Assembly (NCBI RefSeq): GCF_963576615.1
Contig: NC_088711.1
Coordinates: forward strand, 9,976,869 to 10,040,868
DNA: 64,000 nucleotides
Source of the DNA: Watersipora subatra
Taxonomy: Eukaryota; Bryozoa; Gymnolaemata; Cheilostomatida; Watersiporidae
Reading direction: 5' to 3'
Shown here: in pieces, positions 48,331-60,688 of the stretch
Numbering within the stretch: the stretch's first letter is position 1
Layout of the letters: every line of letters starts with the position of its first letter
Position numbers and translations under genes: made by a program
The notes under the pieces: model-generated
What the model was told of the DNA's origin: nothing
The model's input: the letters and a program-made list of their open reading frames with translations, nothing else
The model's database searches: none

Positions 48331-48395
48331 ACTAGAAAGAATGTGCAGTGGCAGTGGACTGCAGAACATGAAAGTAGTTTTTTTGGCTAAAGCAA

Positions 48396-48810
48396 TTGTT
48401 GACTGCTGACACAGTTCTTACACATTTCAACTCAAAGCTGCCTATAGAAATAACATGTGATGCTTCTGAAACAAGAATGGGAGTTGTCTTATTTCACAGA
48501 TATGAGAATAGTGAAAAACCTATTATGCATGCTTCTAAAACATTGACTGACACTCAAAGAAAGTATGGTCAAATTCAAAAAAAGGCACTAGCTATCATAT
48601 TTGCGTTAAGGAAGTTTCACCAATTTCTCTATGGCAAAAAATCACCATTGTTACTGACCACAGAGCATTAACATCAATGTTTGCACCTAACAAAGGAACT
48701 CATGCACTTGCTGCTAACCGATTAGCAAGATGGGCTCTCTTACTCAGTCAATATGAATATGAAATAAAATATAGAAAAACCAACAAACATGGGAATGCAG
48801 GTGCTCTTAG
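48396..48810 (+). pseudogene. RNase H remnant
   Basis: Shows LPIEITCDASETRMG (first catalytic Asp intact), HASKTLTDTQRKYGQIQKKA and FALRKFHQFLYG. The frame shifts near 48655, after which TDHRALTSMF continues in another frame. Confidence 0.88.
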
Positions 48811-48925
48811 GTGATTACCTGTTGGACCAGATGTAGAGTTTGACAAAGAGGAAAACGATGCTGACATAGACATCATTTGCACCATTAAAACTATTGGAGC
48901 TCAACTAAATTCCACAGATCCTGGA

Positions 48926-49760
48926 GTGATAGTCAAAGAATCTTCTAAAGACATTGTTACCTCTCCAGCAATGGGATATACAACAGGATGGCCACACAGA
49001 GAGAAAACAACTCCAACTACTTCTGATATCAAAGAATTTAAGAAATTAGAAAACTCACTATCTGCATGTAATGGTTGTCTACTTTATGGAAACAGAGTAG
49101 TAGTCCTTACCAGCAGCCTACAAAAAGAAGTACTGAAGATATTGCATCTCGAATATTTTGGGATACAAAGGATGAAGCAGCTAGCACGCACCACAGTATA
49201 CTGGCCTAGAACGGATGCTGACATGGCGTAAACAAGCAAGTTGTGTACATCATGTGCTGACAATCAAAGACTACCTTTAAAGTATCCGCTACATCCCTGG
49301 ATGCTTTCTGAGAAACCATGGAGTCGTCTACACTTAGATCATGCTATTAACTTTATGGGAAGTAACTGGCTAGTTCTCACAGATGCTCACACTAAATATC
49401 TCTGCATTCACAGGACCATTTCTACCTCGACCAAATCAACTACTCACCTCTTAGAACAAGATTTTTCACACTTTGACTATCTACACATGTTAGTTACAGA
49501 TAATGCTACTAGCTTCAAATCAGAAGAGTTTTAATATTGGTGCAAAGAAAGAGGAATTATACATTTATCAAGAGTTCCTTCTCATCCTGCAACAAATGGA
49601 GCTGCTGAGAGAATGGTGCAATCATTTAAACAAGCTTTGAGGAAGTCTAGCTTACCACTTAATGCAGCCTTATTAGAATTTCTGATGCATTATAAAAAGA
49701 CACCTTTAGAGACAGGATATTCACCAAGCCAACTGCTACATGGAGGGTAAATCCGATAAA
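48926..49760 (+). pseudogene. Integrase remnant
   Basis: Zinc-binding region (HLEYFGIQRMKQLARTTVYW, then CTSCADNQRLP) and catalytic core with HLDHAINFMG, VTDNATSF and NGAAERMVQ; the last two acidic residues have D-35-E spacing. Stops fall between the zinc region and core and after SEEF. Confidence 0.9.
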
Positions 49761-49829
49761 AAATTGACACAATTATTCCATCACCAGTTCATTCTGCTCA
49801 AGAGAGACAATTAGAAGTGCAAAGCTTCT

Positions 49830-50235
49830 GAATGACACAGTAAACAAGGTTCACACCTATCAAGCTGGAGATCCATGCTATGCGTTATACTGTGGCCCTA
49901 GAAGATCTAATCAGCCCCGATGTGTTCCAGTACTAGTGACTAAAGTCTATGGCCAGCGAAGTGTTAATGTTAAAGTATGGTCAAGTGAACCTACATGGAG
50001 AAAAAATGTAGAGCAACTGCAATCAAGATTTAGCACAGAAGAAGATCTAGACCCTGGAGATATATCTCACACTTCAGATGAAGATATTGACAAACTTCCT
50101 ATTCCTGTACCTCCTGATGAACCAGCGTGTCAACCAAGGAGACCAAATCCTAGATACCTTCTGGACAGTGGTTATGGACCAAATAAGCCACATAGATCAT
50201 CCAGAAGGAAACAGCAAACACAATTTTATCCGTAA
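49830..50235 (+). pseudogene. Integrase C-terminal tail of the gypsy element
   Basis: Best open part 49936-50235 encodes VYGQRSVNVKVWSSEPTWRK, an acidic linker and a basic Pro-rich end (CQPRRPNPRYLLDSGYG). Such tails follow the integrase core in animal gypsy elements. Confidence 0.75.
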
Positions 50236-50260
50236 CATTTCGTCTGTTTATTATATCTCA

Positions 50261-50275
50261 AGAATAGTGAGGAGG
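50261..50275 (+). other. Polypurine tract of the gypsy element
   Basis: AGAATAGTGAGGAGG directly abuts the 3' LTR, the position of the plus-strand primer; it is interrupted by two pyrimidines. Confidence 0.6.
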
Positions 50276-50489
50276 TGATATATTACTGTAATAAAACAGC
50301 TTAGATCAAGCTTACTTTGCACTATATACCTAATAAATGAATTTTATGATTTGTTTAGCTATTTATTAAATAGCCATAGCTAGTGGTTATATAAACTAAG
50401 TTTTGAAGGCAACAGTTCATTACATACTATGAAAGTGAAAAAACTCCATTTGTTATAGCTTGTGTTATTATTCATACAGAAACATAACA
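50276..50489 (+). repeat. 3' LTR of the gypsy element
   Basis: 214 bases, TG...CA, aligned to the 5' LTR end to end. Directly preceded by a purine-rich tract. Confidence 0.93.
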
Positions 50490-50494
50490 AAAGC

Positions 50495-53264
50495 TAAGAT
50501 TCTAGAATGTCCCTGATACTTCTTGGGCATGCAAGCATGTTTTGCTGGTCACAAGGATGACTAGTGAGCTACACATGAATGGGTTCAATTGGCTAAGAAA
50601 GCTCTTAGTACAGTTTATTTATTTTGTCAAGGTTAGTAAAGTCCACCTAATTTATTAATAAACATCATGAAATGATAACTCTCGATTACTGCATTCACAG
50701 AATCCTATAGGAGAGTGAATACTGGTGAGGATGAACACTAACAACATCTTGGGATAAACATTGATAAAGCGATTAGTTAACAATTTTTGTTTTTGGAAAG
50801 CTGCCATTTGGGTTAGGTTTGATGTACTACTGCCACTAGCTCTTAGCTAGTTTACAATAGATGAACAATGCCACAAATTGCTCATTCTACAGGACCTTAG
50901 TCTATTTGATATGACCTTTGCTAGGCAGTTCACTTATATGGGGGTTAGGTCTAGATTAACAGCAATGCCATGGCTATCGCTACAGATTACGAGGCTAAGA
51001 TCATTTTCGTTACTGTCATCCATTATGTCCATTTCATAACAGTTTTCATCATAGCATATGCTCACCCATTAATTTTTTCCATTTTGTTTTTCCTATTACT
51101 ATAACTATCTAAGGAGGACGTGGCTCTTTGAGTAAAGCTCTCTCCATATATCATATCTGCAGCATATATTATCTTATCCTCATCGCTACCATTTTTATGT
51201 AGCAATTAAATCTATTTTGTATAATCAAAAGCATTATGATCGTATATGACATCATACGAGGTATGACTATTCTTAAATCTCAACAATTATCTTGATAAGA
51301 TAACTGGTCAAATGAGCTGAAAAATCTTAGCTTATTAAAAGCAAGCATTATGTTATCTCAAACTATCTTTCAAATGAAAAACAACAGCCCACTATGATAG
51401 AAGGTAAACTTTATACATTGAATGATATAATCGGAGTTGTGCCTTAGGGGCTATTTTGGGTTTTTATAGTTGCTAATCTATATACTGTACCATAAATGAG
51501 CTACTAGAAATCACGAAATGGCTCGATGTAATATTATGCCCAAATGATGAACATCAAACCTCTCAAGGGTAGAAATATATCGGCCTCGATAAATAAAGTA
51601 AATGAAGAACTATGGTTGTTAAAAATTACTGCAACACAAACTTACTTTGAATTTAGTTGAAGCAAAGTAAATAGTTCTAAAATGCATTAAAACGAAAGTT
51701 ATTTTGATGCATTTTATAATGGATCAAAATGAGCATGCAGAGCAAGAAAAATATTAAGACTGCTTAAAATAGTAATATTTTAGGGCTTGAAATCTTCCTC
51801 TAAAAACTTAAATGGTGTTATATAACTTGATCATAAACTAAAGAATTAACTACTTTTTTGAATCATAGAAATGTATTGAAAAAACTTGTTATGATCAGAT
51901 TTACATTTTACGGAAAAGGACAAGTAACATTATTTAAAACAAATGTCCATGAACTCATGGACAGTGTCCATTTTTTAGTCCTGTTAATTGCGATACATAC
52001 AAAATTGTAATATTACATGCTCATCTAATATTATTGTCAATTACACATTGATATAACATGAACATTCATTGTCTATTACACTTGCTTCCAGGTTGTAACA
52101 GCAAAGAGCATGTTCGTTATGTTTAACATGTGCAAAACCTTAACATGTTTTCATTCAACACCCTGTTGTTGTACTAACATTAACATTTTTGGAGTAAAAA
52201 TATTTGCATCGTTTGCTCCTCCAGTTGCGTTCTGATTGATGCTTTTGATGTAATCAACATCTTCTGGCTGCTCAGTACTTTTCACAATATTTTCTGACCT
52301 CATCTCTTTTTCCGCATGGATCAACTAGTCAATATTAGCGCCCAAACAATTTTTTAGCAGGGCAAAACTTTTACGCACTACATTTCTACATATAATGATA
52401 AACTTTTAGCTGCATGTATGTTAAGCACAGTTTTTAGCCTAAAACTAGTCGTTCGTGTACCATTGTAAATGTAAACCATTTTTTACATACGTCAAAGCAT
52501 CAAGATTCCGTTAAACAAGAAACTGCTACCGGTATTAGCCTGATACAGTTAGCAATTATTTCTATGGTGCTGCTTTCAAAGTTTTAACGAAAAAAACCAC
52601 AGGCTTAGGAGTTGGAAAACGGACTTCGATACCAACAGAAACAATGAAAGAATTTATTGTTATTGATGCGACCGAGTCATTATTAGTATGATTTTGTAGA
52701 CACTTTTTTACTGATCACTTGCTATTATGGGTTCGTAAAGATCAAAGAATGTCAAAGTGGAGGCCGAATGAAGGCGGCGCTCAATTAAAAGGTGGTGCTC
52801 TACTTTTCAACTCTTTTCCTATAGTGACGGTCAAATAGAGGTGGCGTTCAATTAGAGGTTTTACGGTAGATAGAGAAGCTAGAATGCTTGCGTAGACTTT
52901 GTGTTAGAGCGATTATGTCTCAAGAAGACTTATGACCAATGATTTGAGGCCTTTGGGCTTGATGAACCTTTGTTATTTCTGAATCTCTGCTGTGTAGAGT
53001 ACCCGAATTAAGACTATCCCTTATACCCAACCACCTACTTCATAGATATTGAAGACAAAAACTACTGACCATATCAAACAAACATCTTGCCTGTACTATA
53101 TCTAAAACATTCTTATATTATAAAAATTTTCTTGTTAAACCTATAAAAATATAAAGCTCAAAGTTTAAGTGTGTGTGTACATGCTCTTCAGTATGTCTGC
53201 CTATAACTATTAAAATATTGGAATAAAGAATCCGTATTACAGAAGATATGATCACAGAACGTAC
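50495..53264. other. Gene-free stretch after the gypsy element
   Basis: AT-rich with one transposon end near 52.8 kb; no coding frame above background. Confidence 0.5.
52738..52869 (-). mobile_element. Single end of a TIR transposon
   Basis: Read leftward from 52869: CCGTAAAACCTCTAATTGAA, followed by repeated GCGCC(A/G)CCTTnnATT-type motifs, the look of a transposon terminus with subterminal repeats. No partner end was seen in the window. Confidence 0.45.
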
Positions 53265-53515
53265 TGTTCACCAGGCAAATACCTTACCAATTTAGCCAAA
53301 CGAGATTGATTGTATTCTTTGAGCAATATATGTCGTTATGTGGATGAAAATATGCTACTGCTCTTCATTACGGTGCAATGTAACGGCGCTCTTATTTGTA
53401 GGCTTACTCAAATTAGCCATTGGCAATGTGGCAGGCTTAATGGCAGGCAACTGCATATACATGTAAGCTGGTTTTTAATACCCGTGCAATGCTGGGCATA
53501 CCGCTAGTACTATTT
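53265..53515 (-). repeat. Composite dispersed repeat with tRNA-like module, copy 3
   Basis: On the reverse strand: GCATTGCACGGGTATTAA head, CCAATGGCTAATTTGAGTAA, AATAAGAGCG, then an A-box-like TGGCTAAATTGGTAAGG. Confidence 0.5.
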
Positions 53516-53861
53516 AATTTCCATGTTACTATTTTGCTTTATTTATTTTTTACATGTGACCTAATTTGCTTTTGTCTGCTTTAGCCAATGAAATAACGTT
53601 AAGGTCAAATAAACTAATAAAATTATTACAAAATACATGTATTTAATTGACCACAAACAGAATCAATAATAAAAAAGCAACTGGTACATCCTGTACCTGT
53701 CTATGTATAAAGCTACAACTTGACCATTGACCAGTCCGATCATTTTCCACATTCATTGAGACTATTATATAAACTCATACAAAATGCAACTAGACTGACA
53801 GACTGTCAAAAGTCATTACAGAAACATTCTTTGCATGAAAGAGCTGGTGTCAAAATCAAAT

Positions 53862-55199
53862 TTATTGTGTTCTTAATCTTGCAGCAGCTTGCAGTCCTTC
53901 CTCTAGACGTAGATGTAGGTCTGACTGCAAAGAGCTCACAGGAAGGATGTGGTTGACCATCGATTTCATGTAGATGATGATGTAGTTCACTATTTTGCTT
54001 GATGGAAAGTAACAAGGTCTTTGTCTTTTCGCCTGCCGCAGGGTCATATACTCTGTTTGACTGTTGTGGTTTAGGTAGGTGCACATCCTGATATAGCTCG
54101 CCAAGGCCAGTAGATTGTACAAAGCCGTTTTGAAAGAGTAGGAGATCCGATGCTGACTCGACAGCAGTTCCAGAGCATCCCAAGAAGAGGAAGCATGCAA
54201 CTCATAAAGAATACTCAGGTCTAGAATGATGAGCGATGGGTAACGATATATCTTCTGTTTCACCTCCACCACCCCATCTTCTACAAATGTAGCTTCATCC
54301 AACTGATAGTCTTCCACGTCTTGTTCAAGCATCTCCTTAGTTAACTGACGGCGGTGCTCAGTCATTGGAATAGCTTGCTGCTGTCGCACGATTCCTGGGA
54401 GCAGGTTCCTCGAGTTGCTGTAAATCTCCCTTGTAAATGCTAACATTGCGGAATCGTCTCCTCGAAGGGCATCTTCTGGATTTGGTTCATTGTAAATGAT
54501 CTCAAACTTTTTTACAAATTCGTCAGGGCTTGTGATGTATTTATTTTTTCGTTGAGTTACACCGTTGCCTGTAGGAATGTTTCCTGCCCCTCGTTGCAGC
54601 CCATCAATCTTAACTCCACTCATCTCTAAGTCTTCAAACCAATCCAATTCACTTATGTTCATGTACTTGAGTTTCGTCTCTTGCATGTTTCCAATGAGAA
54701 AGTATATGTTCATAGCTAAGCTCATGAAATATTCCTTGGTTTCTGCTGTTTTCGTCTCAATAATGAAGAAAAATTCCAGATCAGAATATGGAGTTGCTTC
54801 ACCTCGAGCTAGCGAGCCTTTAGCAGCAGCTGTAAAGAAGCAGGGTGGCGTTCCGACAACATTCACCGCATCTTCTATGATCATCCTTGCGAAGTTCAAC
54901 ATACTTTCATTGCAGGAAGTGACTGCATCTTTAATGGAGCACGAAAGTCGTGAGACGCTGTTCTGCATCGACTTGCTTCTTCTTATTCTCAAACGCAAAT
55001 GCCGCATATCATTTCGAGTACACATTCGGATCTCTGATATGCGCGCCTTGTGTTTGTCTCGCAGAGATATCATTTCATGTAGCGACATTGTCCTGTAGCC
55101 CCATCGGTATCGATTCTGCACAAGAAGAGCTTGTTCTTCAAATGCCACAGCAGCAGCACCAGAGCTTCGGAGAGCACATGAATTGTATAGAGCATGGGC
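53862..55199 (-). CDS. Nucleotidyltransferase gene exon 2
   Basis: 446 codons with stop. Holds the catalytic motif and the whole remainder of the protein. The frame is open upstream to a TAG that is the splice acceptor itself, so the GTG at 55148 is not the start. Ends ARLRTQ and TAA. Confidence 0.8.
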   Translation of the reverse strand, partial: AHALYNSCALRSSGAAAVAFEEQALLVQNRYRWGYRTMSLHEMISLRDKHKARISEIRMCTRNDMRHLRLRIRRSKSMQNSVSRLSCSIKDAVTSCNESMLNFARMIIEDAVNVVGTPPCFFTAAAKGSLARGEATPYSDLEFFFIIETKTAETKEYFMSLAMNIYFLIGNMQETKLKYMNISELDWFEDLEMSGVKIDGLQRGAGNIPTGNGVTQRKNKYITSPDEFVKKFEIIYNEPNPEDALRGDDSAMLAFTREIYSNSRNLLPGIVRQQQAIPMTEHRRQLTKEMLEQDVEDYQLDEATFVEDGVVEVKQKIYRYPSLIILDLSILYELHASSSWDALELLSSQHRISYSFKTALYNLLALASYIRMCTYLNHNSQTEYMTLRQAKRQRPCYFPSSKIVNYIIIYMKSMVNHILPVSSLQSDLHLRLEEGLQAAARLRTQ

Positions 55200-58100
55200 C
55201 TAAAATTACAACAACAACAAATAAATGTGGTTGTTTGCTAAAACCTTGTAAAGGTTTTATCGTTTTAGGAGAAAACGGACAATAGGCTTGTTATGTTCCA
55301 CCAGTGTTTTCTACCACGTACAGATCAAAGGCAAAGAACCATGAATTTGTTGACAAACTTAAAGTAAATCATTTGAAATATACTACCAAGCAAAAGCAAA
55401 TAACTTTAAATTCAAAAACATTTCGGAGCTACAAAGTTGCTGCAATAGCAAACATATTGACCAAAATTTAAACTGCATGAAAAAAATCTTATTACATGAA
55501 TATTACACTTGCAATCAAGCCTATGCATATTGATACACAAATATACATTTCCGTCATTAGAAGATACTCTTCACAGAAGTTGTAAACCATTTGAATGCAT
55601 ATTTACAGTTTTATGCTAACAAAGAACATCATACATATATTTTAGCCTAATCTTTAACAGCCAATCATAAACCCTTAATATTTTGCAGTGAAAGTAGACA
55701 TTCAAGTACTTTGAAATGTCGGTTTACAATAGTTATTTTCAACTTGTCATTATTAGCTTCTATTTGTAAACATAGCTAATCGACAAAATTACACAAGACA
55801 TTTTTAATTAGGTTCAACCCCTACCAAGTATAAGTGGCGGCATTTTTGTAAGAACTGTTTTTATTTTGTGTGTTTTATTCTGGTGGAGATTGTAGGAAGG
55901 CCAATCTTACAGCTGATGTATGAAAACGCAGTGCATACAGGTATATGCTACTAGAACCGAATGAAGGCCATACTAACTTAGATGAAGGGCCATAATTTTA
56001 GACAATATTATAAAGCAGCCTATATGATATTACACATGACTACACTATGATATTACACATGACTACACTATGATATTACACATGGCTACACTATGAGATT
56101 ACACATGGCTACAATATGATATTACACATGGCTACGCTATGATATTACACATGGCTACATTATGATATTACACATGGCTACACTATGATATTATACATGA
56201 CTAAACTATGATATTACACATGGCTACATTATGATATTACACATGGCTACATTATGATATTACACATGGCTACACTATGATATTACACATGGCTACACTA
56301 TGATATTACACATGGCTACACTATGATATTACACATGGCTACACTATGATATTACACATGGCTACACTATGATATTACACATGGCTACACTATGATATTA
56401 CACATGGCTACACTATGATATTACACATGGCTACACTATGATATTACACATGGCTACACTATGATATTACACATGGCTACACTATGATATTACACATGGC
56501 TACACTATGATATTACACATGGCTACACTATGATATTACACATGGCTACACTATGATATTACACATGGCTACACTATGATATTACACATGGCTACATTAT
56601 GATATTACACATGTCTAACTTAAGTAGTCACTACAGCGACCTGATGTTTTAATTATAATAGTCAGGGTCAGATAATAGGTTTTGAAACTGATCAATATGA
56701 GTTACTTATTGACAGTATCGATAGGCGAGGCTAGTGAGTACATGGTAAGGAAATAGTGACTGATGCATAAGCAGTAAGAGTGAGCTGTCAGATATTGTCA
56801 GATATTAGAGTAATGTTTAATGTGAAAGGAGAAGTTAGAGATGGTAGTTGAAGGCTGACTGACCTCTGCAGACATGCTGGACAATACATCCAATTTTGTA
56901 ATGATCGTCTCAGGAAAACCACTACTTCTTCAAAGTTTCATTTATCAGTTGCATTTTCGCTTAACTACAGCTACCCTGGGGTACTAAATCTAGCAGAGTA
57001 GAATATGATTTTTTCAAAAAACAATTACGCTAACAATGTAATACTTTGTCCTGATGATCTACATACAAGCTTCTATTTTCAAAAAAAGCCATAAATTCAC
57101 CATAAAATTTCATTGAAAGGTAAAAACTTGGGACAAAAAGGCTGTTCTTGAACATTTTCATTGAAACACTTTCTTGAAGCTAATGCATAGACCCCATTAA
57201 CATCTTCTGTTTTTATTGCTGCTACCTTTGAGCAATCTATTGATTTTCTTGATGCAATGACCTGCTCAGTTGGTTGCAATAATATGTAGTAATGTAGGCT
57301 AATGTGAGTAACCCTTTCAAGCGTAACCTTGTACACACAAGCAATACCCCTGATCCTAGACAGTATTAACGGCTTTCAATCTACTGTGAAAGTACTTAGA
57401 GTAGCACAATTCTTTTGAACTGAATTTCATCTTGAAGCTTCAAGCTTGTAGAACTCGACAGAAAAAAACATAGAATACAGCAAATAGTTTTTTTCACACT
57501 CTTATAAAAATGTGTTGTTATAGAGGTAGCTGAAGAAACATAATAGTTGATGCAAATCGAGCCTGATAGAGTGAGTATGTTTTTATGAATAAACAAAAAA
57601 GTTTTAGTGTAAAGCTTTTGTTGCTGAGGAGAAGCTTGTTAGTTTGCTTTTAGTTAGTTTGCCTACTTGTTATCTTCATGACTCCGTATTTCAACCAGTG
57701 GATCATTAAAAACTACTGTTCTGACGACAGCAATTCATCATTTCTTTTTAGTTAGAAGTGTCCTCGGTATTTTGGCAATTTTACCAACGATAATAGTTCA
57801 ATCGACTTAAAAATTTTGAAATATGCTGACAATATATGCCCATAAAGCAATGGAAGTTTGGTAATGCTACGTGGACCGGAAATACAAAAAAACTAATGTT
57901 TTGTCTGCAACCAGTTTTCCTTTTAGGGTCTGTTAGATGTGTCCCCCTTATTATAGCAATATTTTAAGAAATAATTGTTCAATCAACTTGAACTACACTG
58001 AAAGCATACCGCACAAAGCCCTTAAGGTTTTGTAATTCTAAGTAAGCCAGAAGTCTCGAATCGCACACAGAACTAGTGTTCCGTCAGCAGCCAGTTTTAA

Positions 58101-59215
58101 TTTATTGCTTAGATAAAAGCATTGTCAGTATTTTTGCTAGACCTGAAAAACTAATACTCCAATCGACTTGAAGCTTTGGAACTATACTGAAATCCTACAT
58201 CCCACAGAGACGTGAGTTTAATAATTTTTCATAAATCGGACGTACGTAAAGATCAAGCGAAACTACGAATCCGAGTTTACTCGAGTGTAGGATCAGATGG
58301 AAAAATATTTCTGAGTCAACTCGGGGCCAGGCTTCAAAGCCTTAACACAGTATTGTATTTAACTAACAATCTTAGTACGAAACAGCATGGTGAGAATGGT
58401 GTTTCCACTTCAGAAATAATGCGCTACACTAAGTAAGCTTATTATGTTGTTGTTTTACTAAATGGCTCTCTTCATGCATTTTACTAAATATACTTTTTTA
58501 TAATCAGGATAGCACGACTCTATAGACGAGCATCATCAAATGCATCGATTATCTATCTACTTAATGATATTTGTAAGTTAGTTTTGACTGTTAAATGTTG
58601 CCCATGCTAGCTAGTGCCTTGAACTCTTCACACAAGTTGATGTTAAGACATCCTTTGATATAATTATAAACCACTTTATAAACAGACCTCATTCATTGCA
58701 CAACGACTATCAATTGATTACAACCACAATAAGCCTGAAGGTTATTTTAACCTACAAATCTTTCAACCAGGGAAACAACAAGTACTGCTTAGTGGATACC
58801 ATTCAACTTCAACAAATAATTAACTATTTTATAACTTCTTAATGTTAACTCCAGCAATATTCGAAACAATGATTTATCTTGAATGGCCTAAATCCTTAAT
58901 AACTTTGGACAAATCAACTTGGGTGAATTGCCATAAATTCCAATTTTGGTTCATCTGGACAAACGGATAGACACACGAAAAAATTGATACATAGCAATTT
59001 ACTAAACTTACCTTCAACATGTCGGACCAGTTTATTTTAGGATCAGCATTTCCCTTCTTCCAGTAGATCTCTGCTATTTCAGACAGAATTTGTATTTCTG
59101 CTTTCCGTCTTGCTGCCTGATTTTTTTTGCGATACCTCCCGCCATAGGTGTTCAAATATCTTTGCTTTCGGCTATTCATTGCTGTATATCTAGCAAGGCC
59201 TGGAGCCAGAGACAT
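53862..59215 (-). CDS. DUF294/GlnD-type putative nucleotidyltransferase, 2 exons, 513 aa
   Basis: Transcribed leftward: exon 1 59215-59012 (ATG to ATGTTGAAG|gtaagt), intron 55200-59011, exon 2 55199-53862 (aattttag|GCCCAT to TAA), joined in phase 0. The joint gives a plausible helical N-terminus (INWSDMLK then AHALYNSCALRS). The nucleotidyltransferase-fold motif GSLARGEATPYSDLE (about residues 196-210) has the Gly-Ser and the paired acidic residues (D208, E210) that bind metal in this superfamily, in the arrangement of the DUF294/PII-uridylyltransferase group. About 300 residues follow, mostly helical-looking, with no motif I recognise. Donor nucleotide and target are unknown. No signal peptide or membrane helix is evident. 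Exon 2 alone lacks an ATG near its start, which supports the spliced model. Confidence 0.75.
56027..56614. repeat. 23-bp minisatellite array in the nucleotidyltransferase intron, about 25 copies
   Basis: Units of 23 bases, core GATATTACACATGGCTAC. The central copies (about 56270-56590) look identical and the edge copies carry changes such as ATGACTAC, ATGAGATT or TTATACATG, the usual pattern of an array homogenised from its middle. Confidence 0.96.
57716..58250. repeat. Old tandem triplication, unit about 182 bp
   Basis: Landmarks recur at similar spacing: TTCAATCGACTT at about 57797, TTCAATCAACTT at about 57978 and CCAATCGACTT at about 58161, each preceded by a GTCxGCAxCCAGTTTT-like stretch. 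Copies are clearly diverged. Lies in the nucleotidyltransferase intron. Confidence 0.7.
59012..59215 (-). CDS. Nucleotidyltransferase gene exon 1
   Basis: Sixty-eight codons from the ATG at 59215: a basic N-tail (RKQRYLNTYGGRYRKKNQ) and a helix LSEIAEIYWKKGNADPKINW, with donor AAG|gtaagt. Linked to exon 2 by matching phase and by continuation of the helical pattern, not by homology I can verify. Confidence 0.65.
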
Positions 59216-60439
59216 GTTTGATCAAGATGTAGCAGCCTCAGCTGACCGATCACAACAAGCCTAGAACCTTCTATTCTAATGTCACCTAATGCTGACGTCA
59301 TCTGATTACTTTGTTAATTGTGTTGGAAAATCCCAATTCCTACAACAAGGGAGTTTCCCCTCCAGTGTGAAATCCAAGATTGGTAATGAAGATTACAAAG
59401 CCACTTGCTGTATTCCACCTGTATTATTGCCTATCCCTGAACTTTTGTGAGAGACACTTCTTAGCAGACTTGTATAACGACACGTCATTATTAGAATTAC
59501 TTTATGTAACTAGGGTCAAACTGACTCAACTGCTATATAAAGAGTAATACATCGTAATAAGAAAATTGCAACAATTATGGTTTCAAACCAGTACATGGCT
59601 GTCCCACTTCTGGTATGCGAGATGAACAGTTAGACTTCAACATGATGTGGAACAATATTTATGGCTTCTAATAAAAAAGCAGGGCTATACGACAACTGAC
59701 ATTCATATATATTCAAATGAAGCGACTGACGTTGACAGTGAATCGTTACACTGGTCAGTAGTTGTCCTGGTAATAAATTATAATTTGTTCTACAACTGAG
59801 AAACTTACAGCAAATTTTTAATAAATACCGCACACTATTACACATATCAATAAACTAAAAGCCTTGTATAAAAAGATAGGACAAAAATAAATTAAAAGAG
59901 CATCTAATAACAGAAGGGTTTCATTGTTACTTTATTTTTGCGACAGATAAATGGAAGTGTACACTTACCAATGCAGAAGGTGATTGGTGCTGAGGTAGAG
60001 GTGGTGATAGAGGTACACAATATAAATTACTCTTACTTAAACTAAGTAAAATTACAACTACTTGGTTTGTTCATTTTTATTATACACAACTGATATTTTG
60101 TAGTTTTTACTTTAGACAGTGTAGAGTCATATATCTTTTCGATAGTCACGGTGCGTATTGGAAAATCCTGTTGATTAAAATTTTTTTATTATGAAACAAC
60201 AAATTGTCAACAAGTCAAATTGCTAGTATTAATACAATTGACAACTGTATGTTAGTTTCAACTTTCTCAGCATAAATTAAAAAGCAGTGAAAATTTGCTA
60301 TGACAGAGGAATAAATATATTAATTGAAACTGAACATAGGCTATTAATTTCACTTGTAGGTGAGATTTGTCAGTTTTTGGCCAGCTAGGGGTTAGGTTAG
60401 CTAGCTAGGGCTGAGGTTAAAGTTGAGGTTAATAAAGCT
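59216..60439. other. Upstream region of the nucleotidyltransferase gene
   Basis: Presumably contains its leftward promoter just right of 59215; no TATA box recognised. Nothing else seen. Confidence 0.4.
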
Positions 60440-60688
60440 ACGATTATATGGTTTTACGTACAGCTAGAGGCGATGCATTTGGCTGACTTATTGAGCCAAC
60501 CTAATGGACAGCATCGTTCTGAAAATGTCACAGATGAAAGAAAAGAAATTGATAATTTTGTTATCAGCTGCGTGAGTGCTGATGATTCCACAGACACATT
60601 AATGATAGAAATAAGGTTCGAGATGCTCAAGGACAGTGTAGCTGTAGAGTGTTTAAATATGTTGTATAGAAGGTTGCTGATTGGCTGA
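60440..60688 (+). pseudogene. Fragment of a second gypsy-like pol (RNase H-integrase linker)
   Basis: The open frame MHLADLLSQPNGQH ... EIDNFVISCVS ... KDSVAVECLNMLYRRLLIG has the shape of the linker between RNase H and integrase in gypsy elements (HxADxLSR, then DSV near the zinc region). No other domain is near. Recognition is by pattern only. Confidence 0.4.

Larger units (their letters stand above)
45735..50489 (+). mobile_element. Decayed full-length Ty3/gypsy LTR retrotransposon
   Basis: 4755 bases bounded by LTRs that begin TG and end CA, inside a 5-bp target duplication AAAGC (45730-45734 and 50490-50494). Domain order gag zinc knuckles, protease, reverse transcriptase, RNase H, integrase is that of Ty3/gypsy. 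The domains lie in different frames with many in-frame stops, and key catalytic residues are lost, so it cannot be active. Similarity in layout and C-tail (RPNPRYLLDSGYG region) recalls K02A2.6-like/Mag-type animal elements; the lineage is my inference. Confidence 0.95.

Noticed and set aside
55148-55148. GTG at 55148 as start of the nucleotidyltransferase
   Set aside because: Animal genes start with ATG; the frame continues upstream to a splice acceptor and joins exon 1 in phase.
54565-55285. Forward frames of 177 and 111 codons over the nucleotidyltransferase exon
   Set aside because: Shadows of the minus-strand gene, which has a recognisable catalytic motif.
56027-56614. CRISPR-like array of 23-bp repeats
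   Set aside because: Units are directly adjacent with no unique spacers, in an animal intron; it is a minisatellite.
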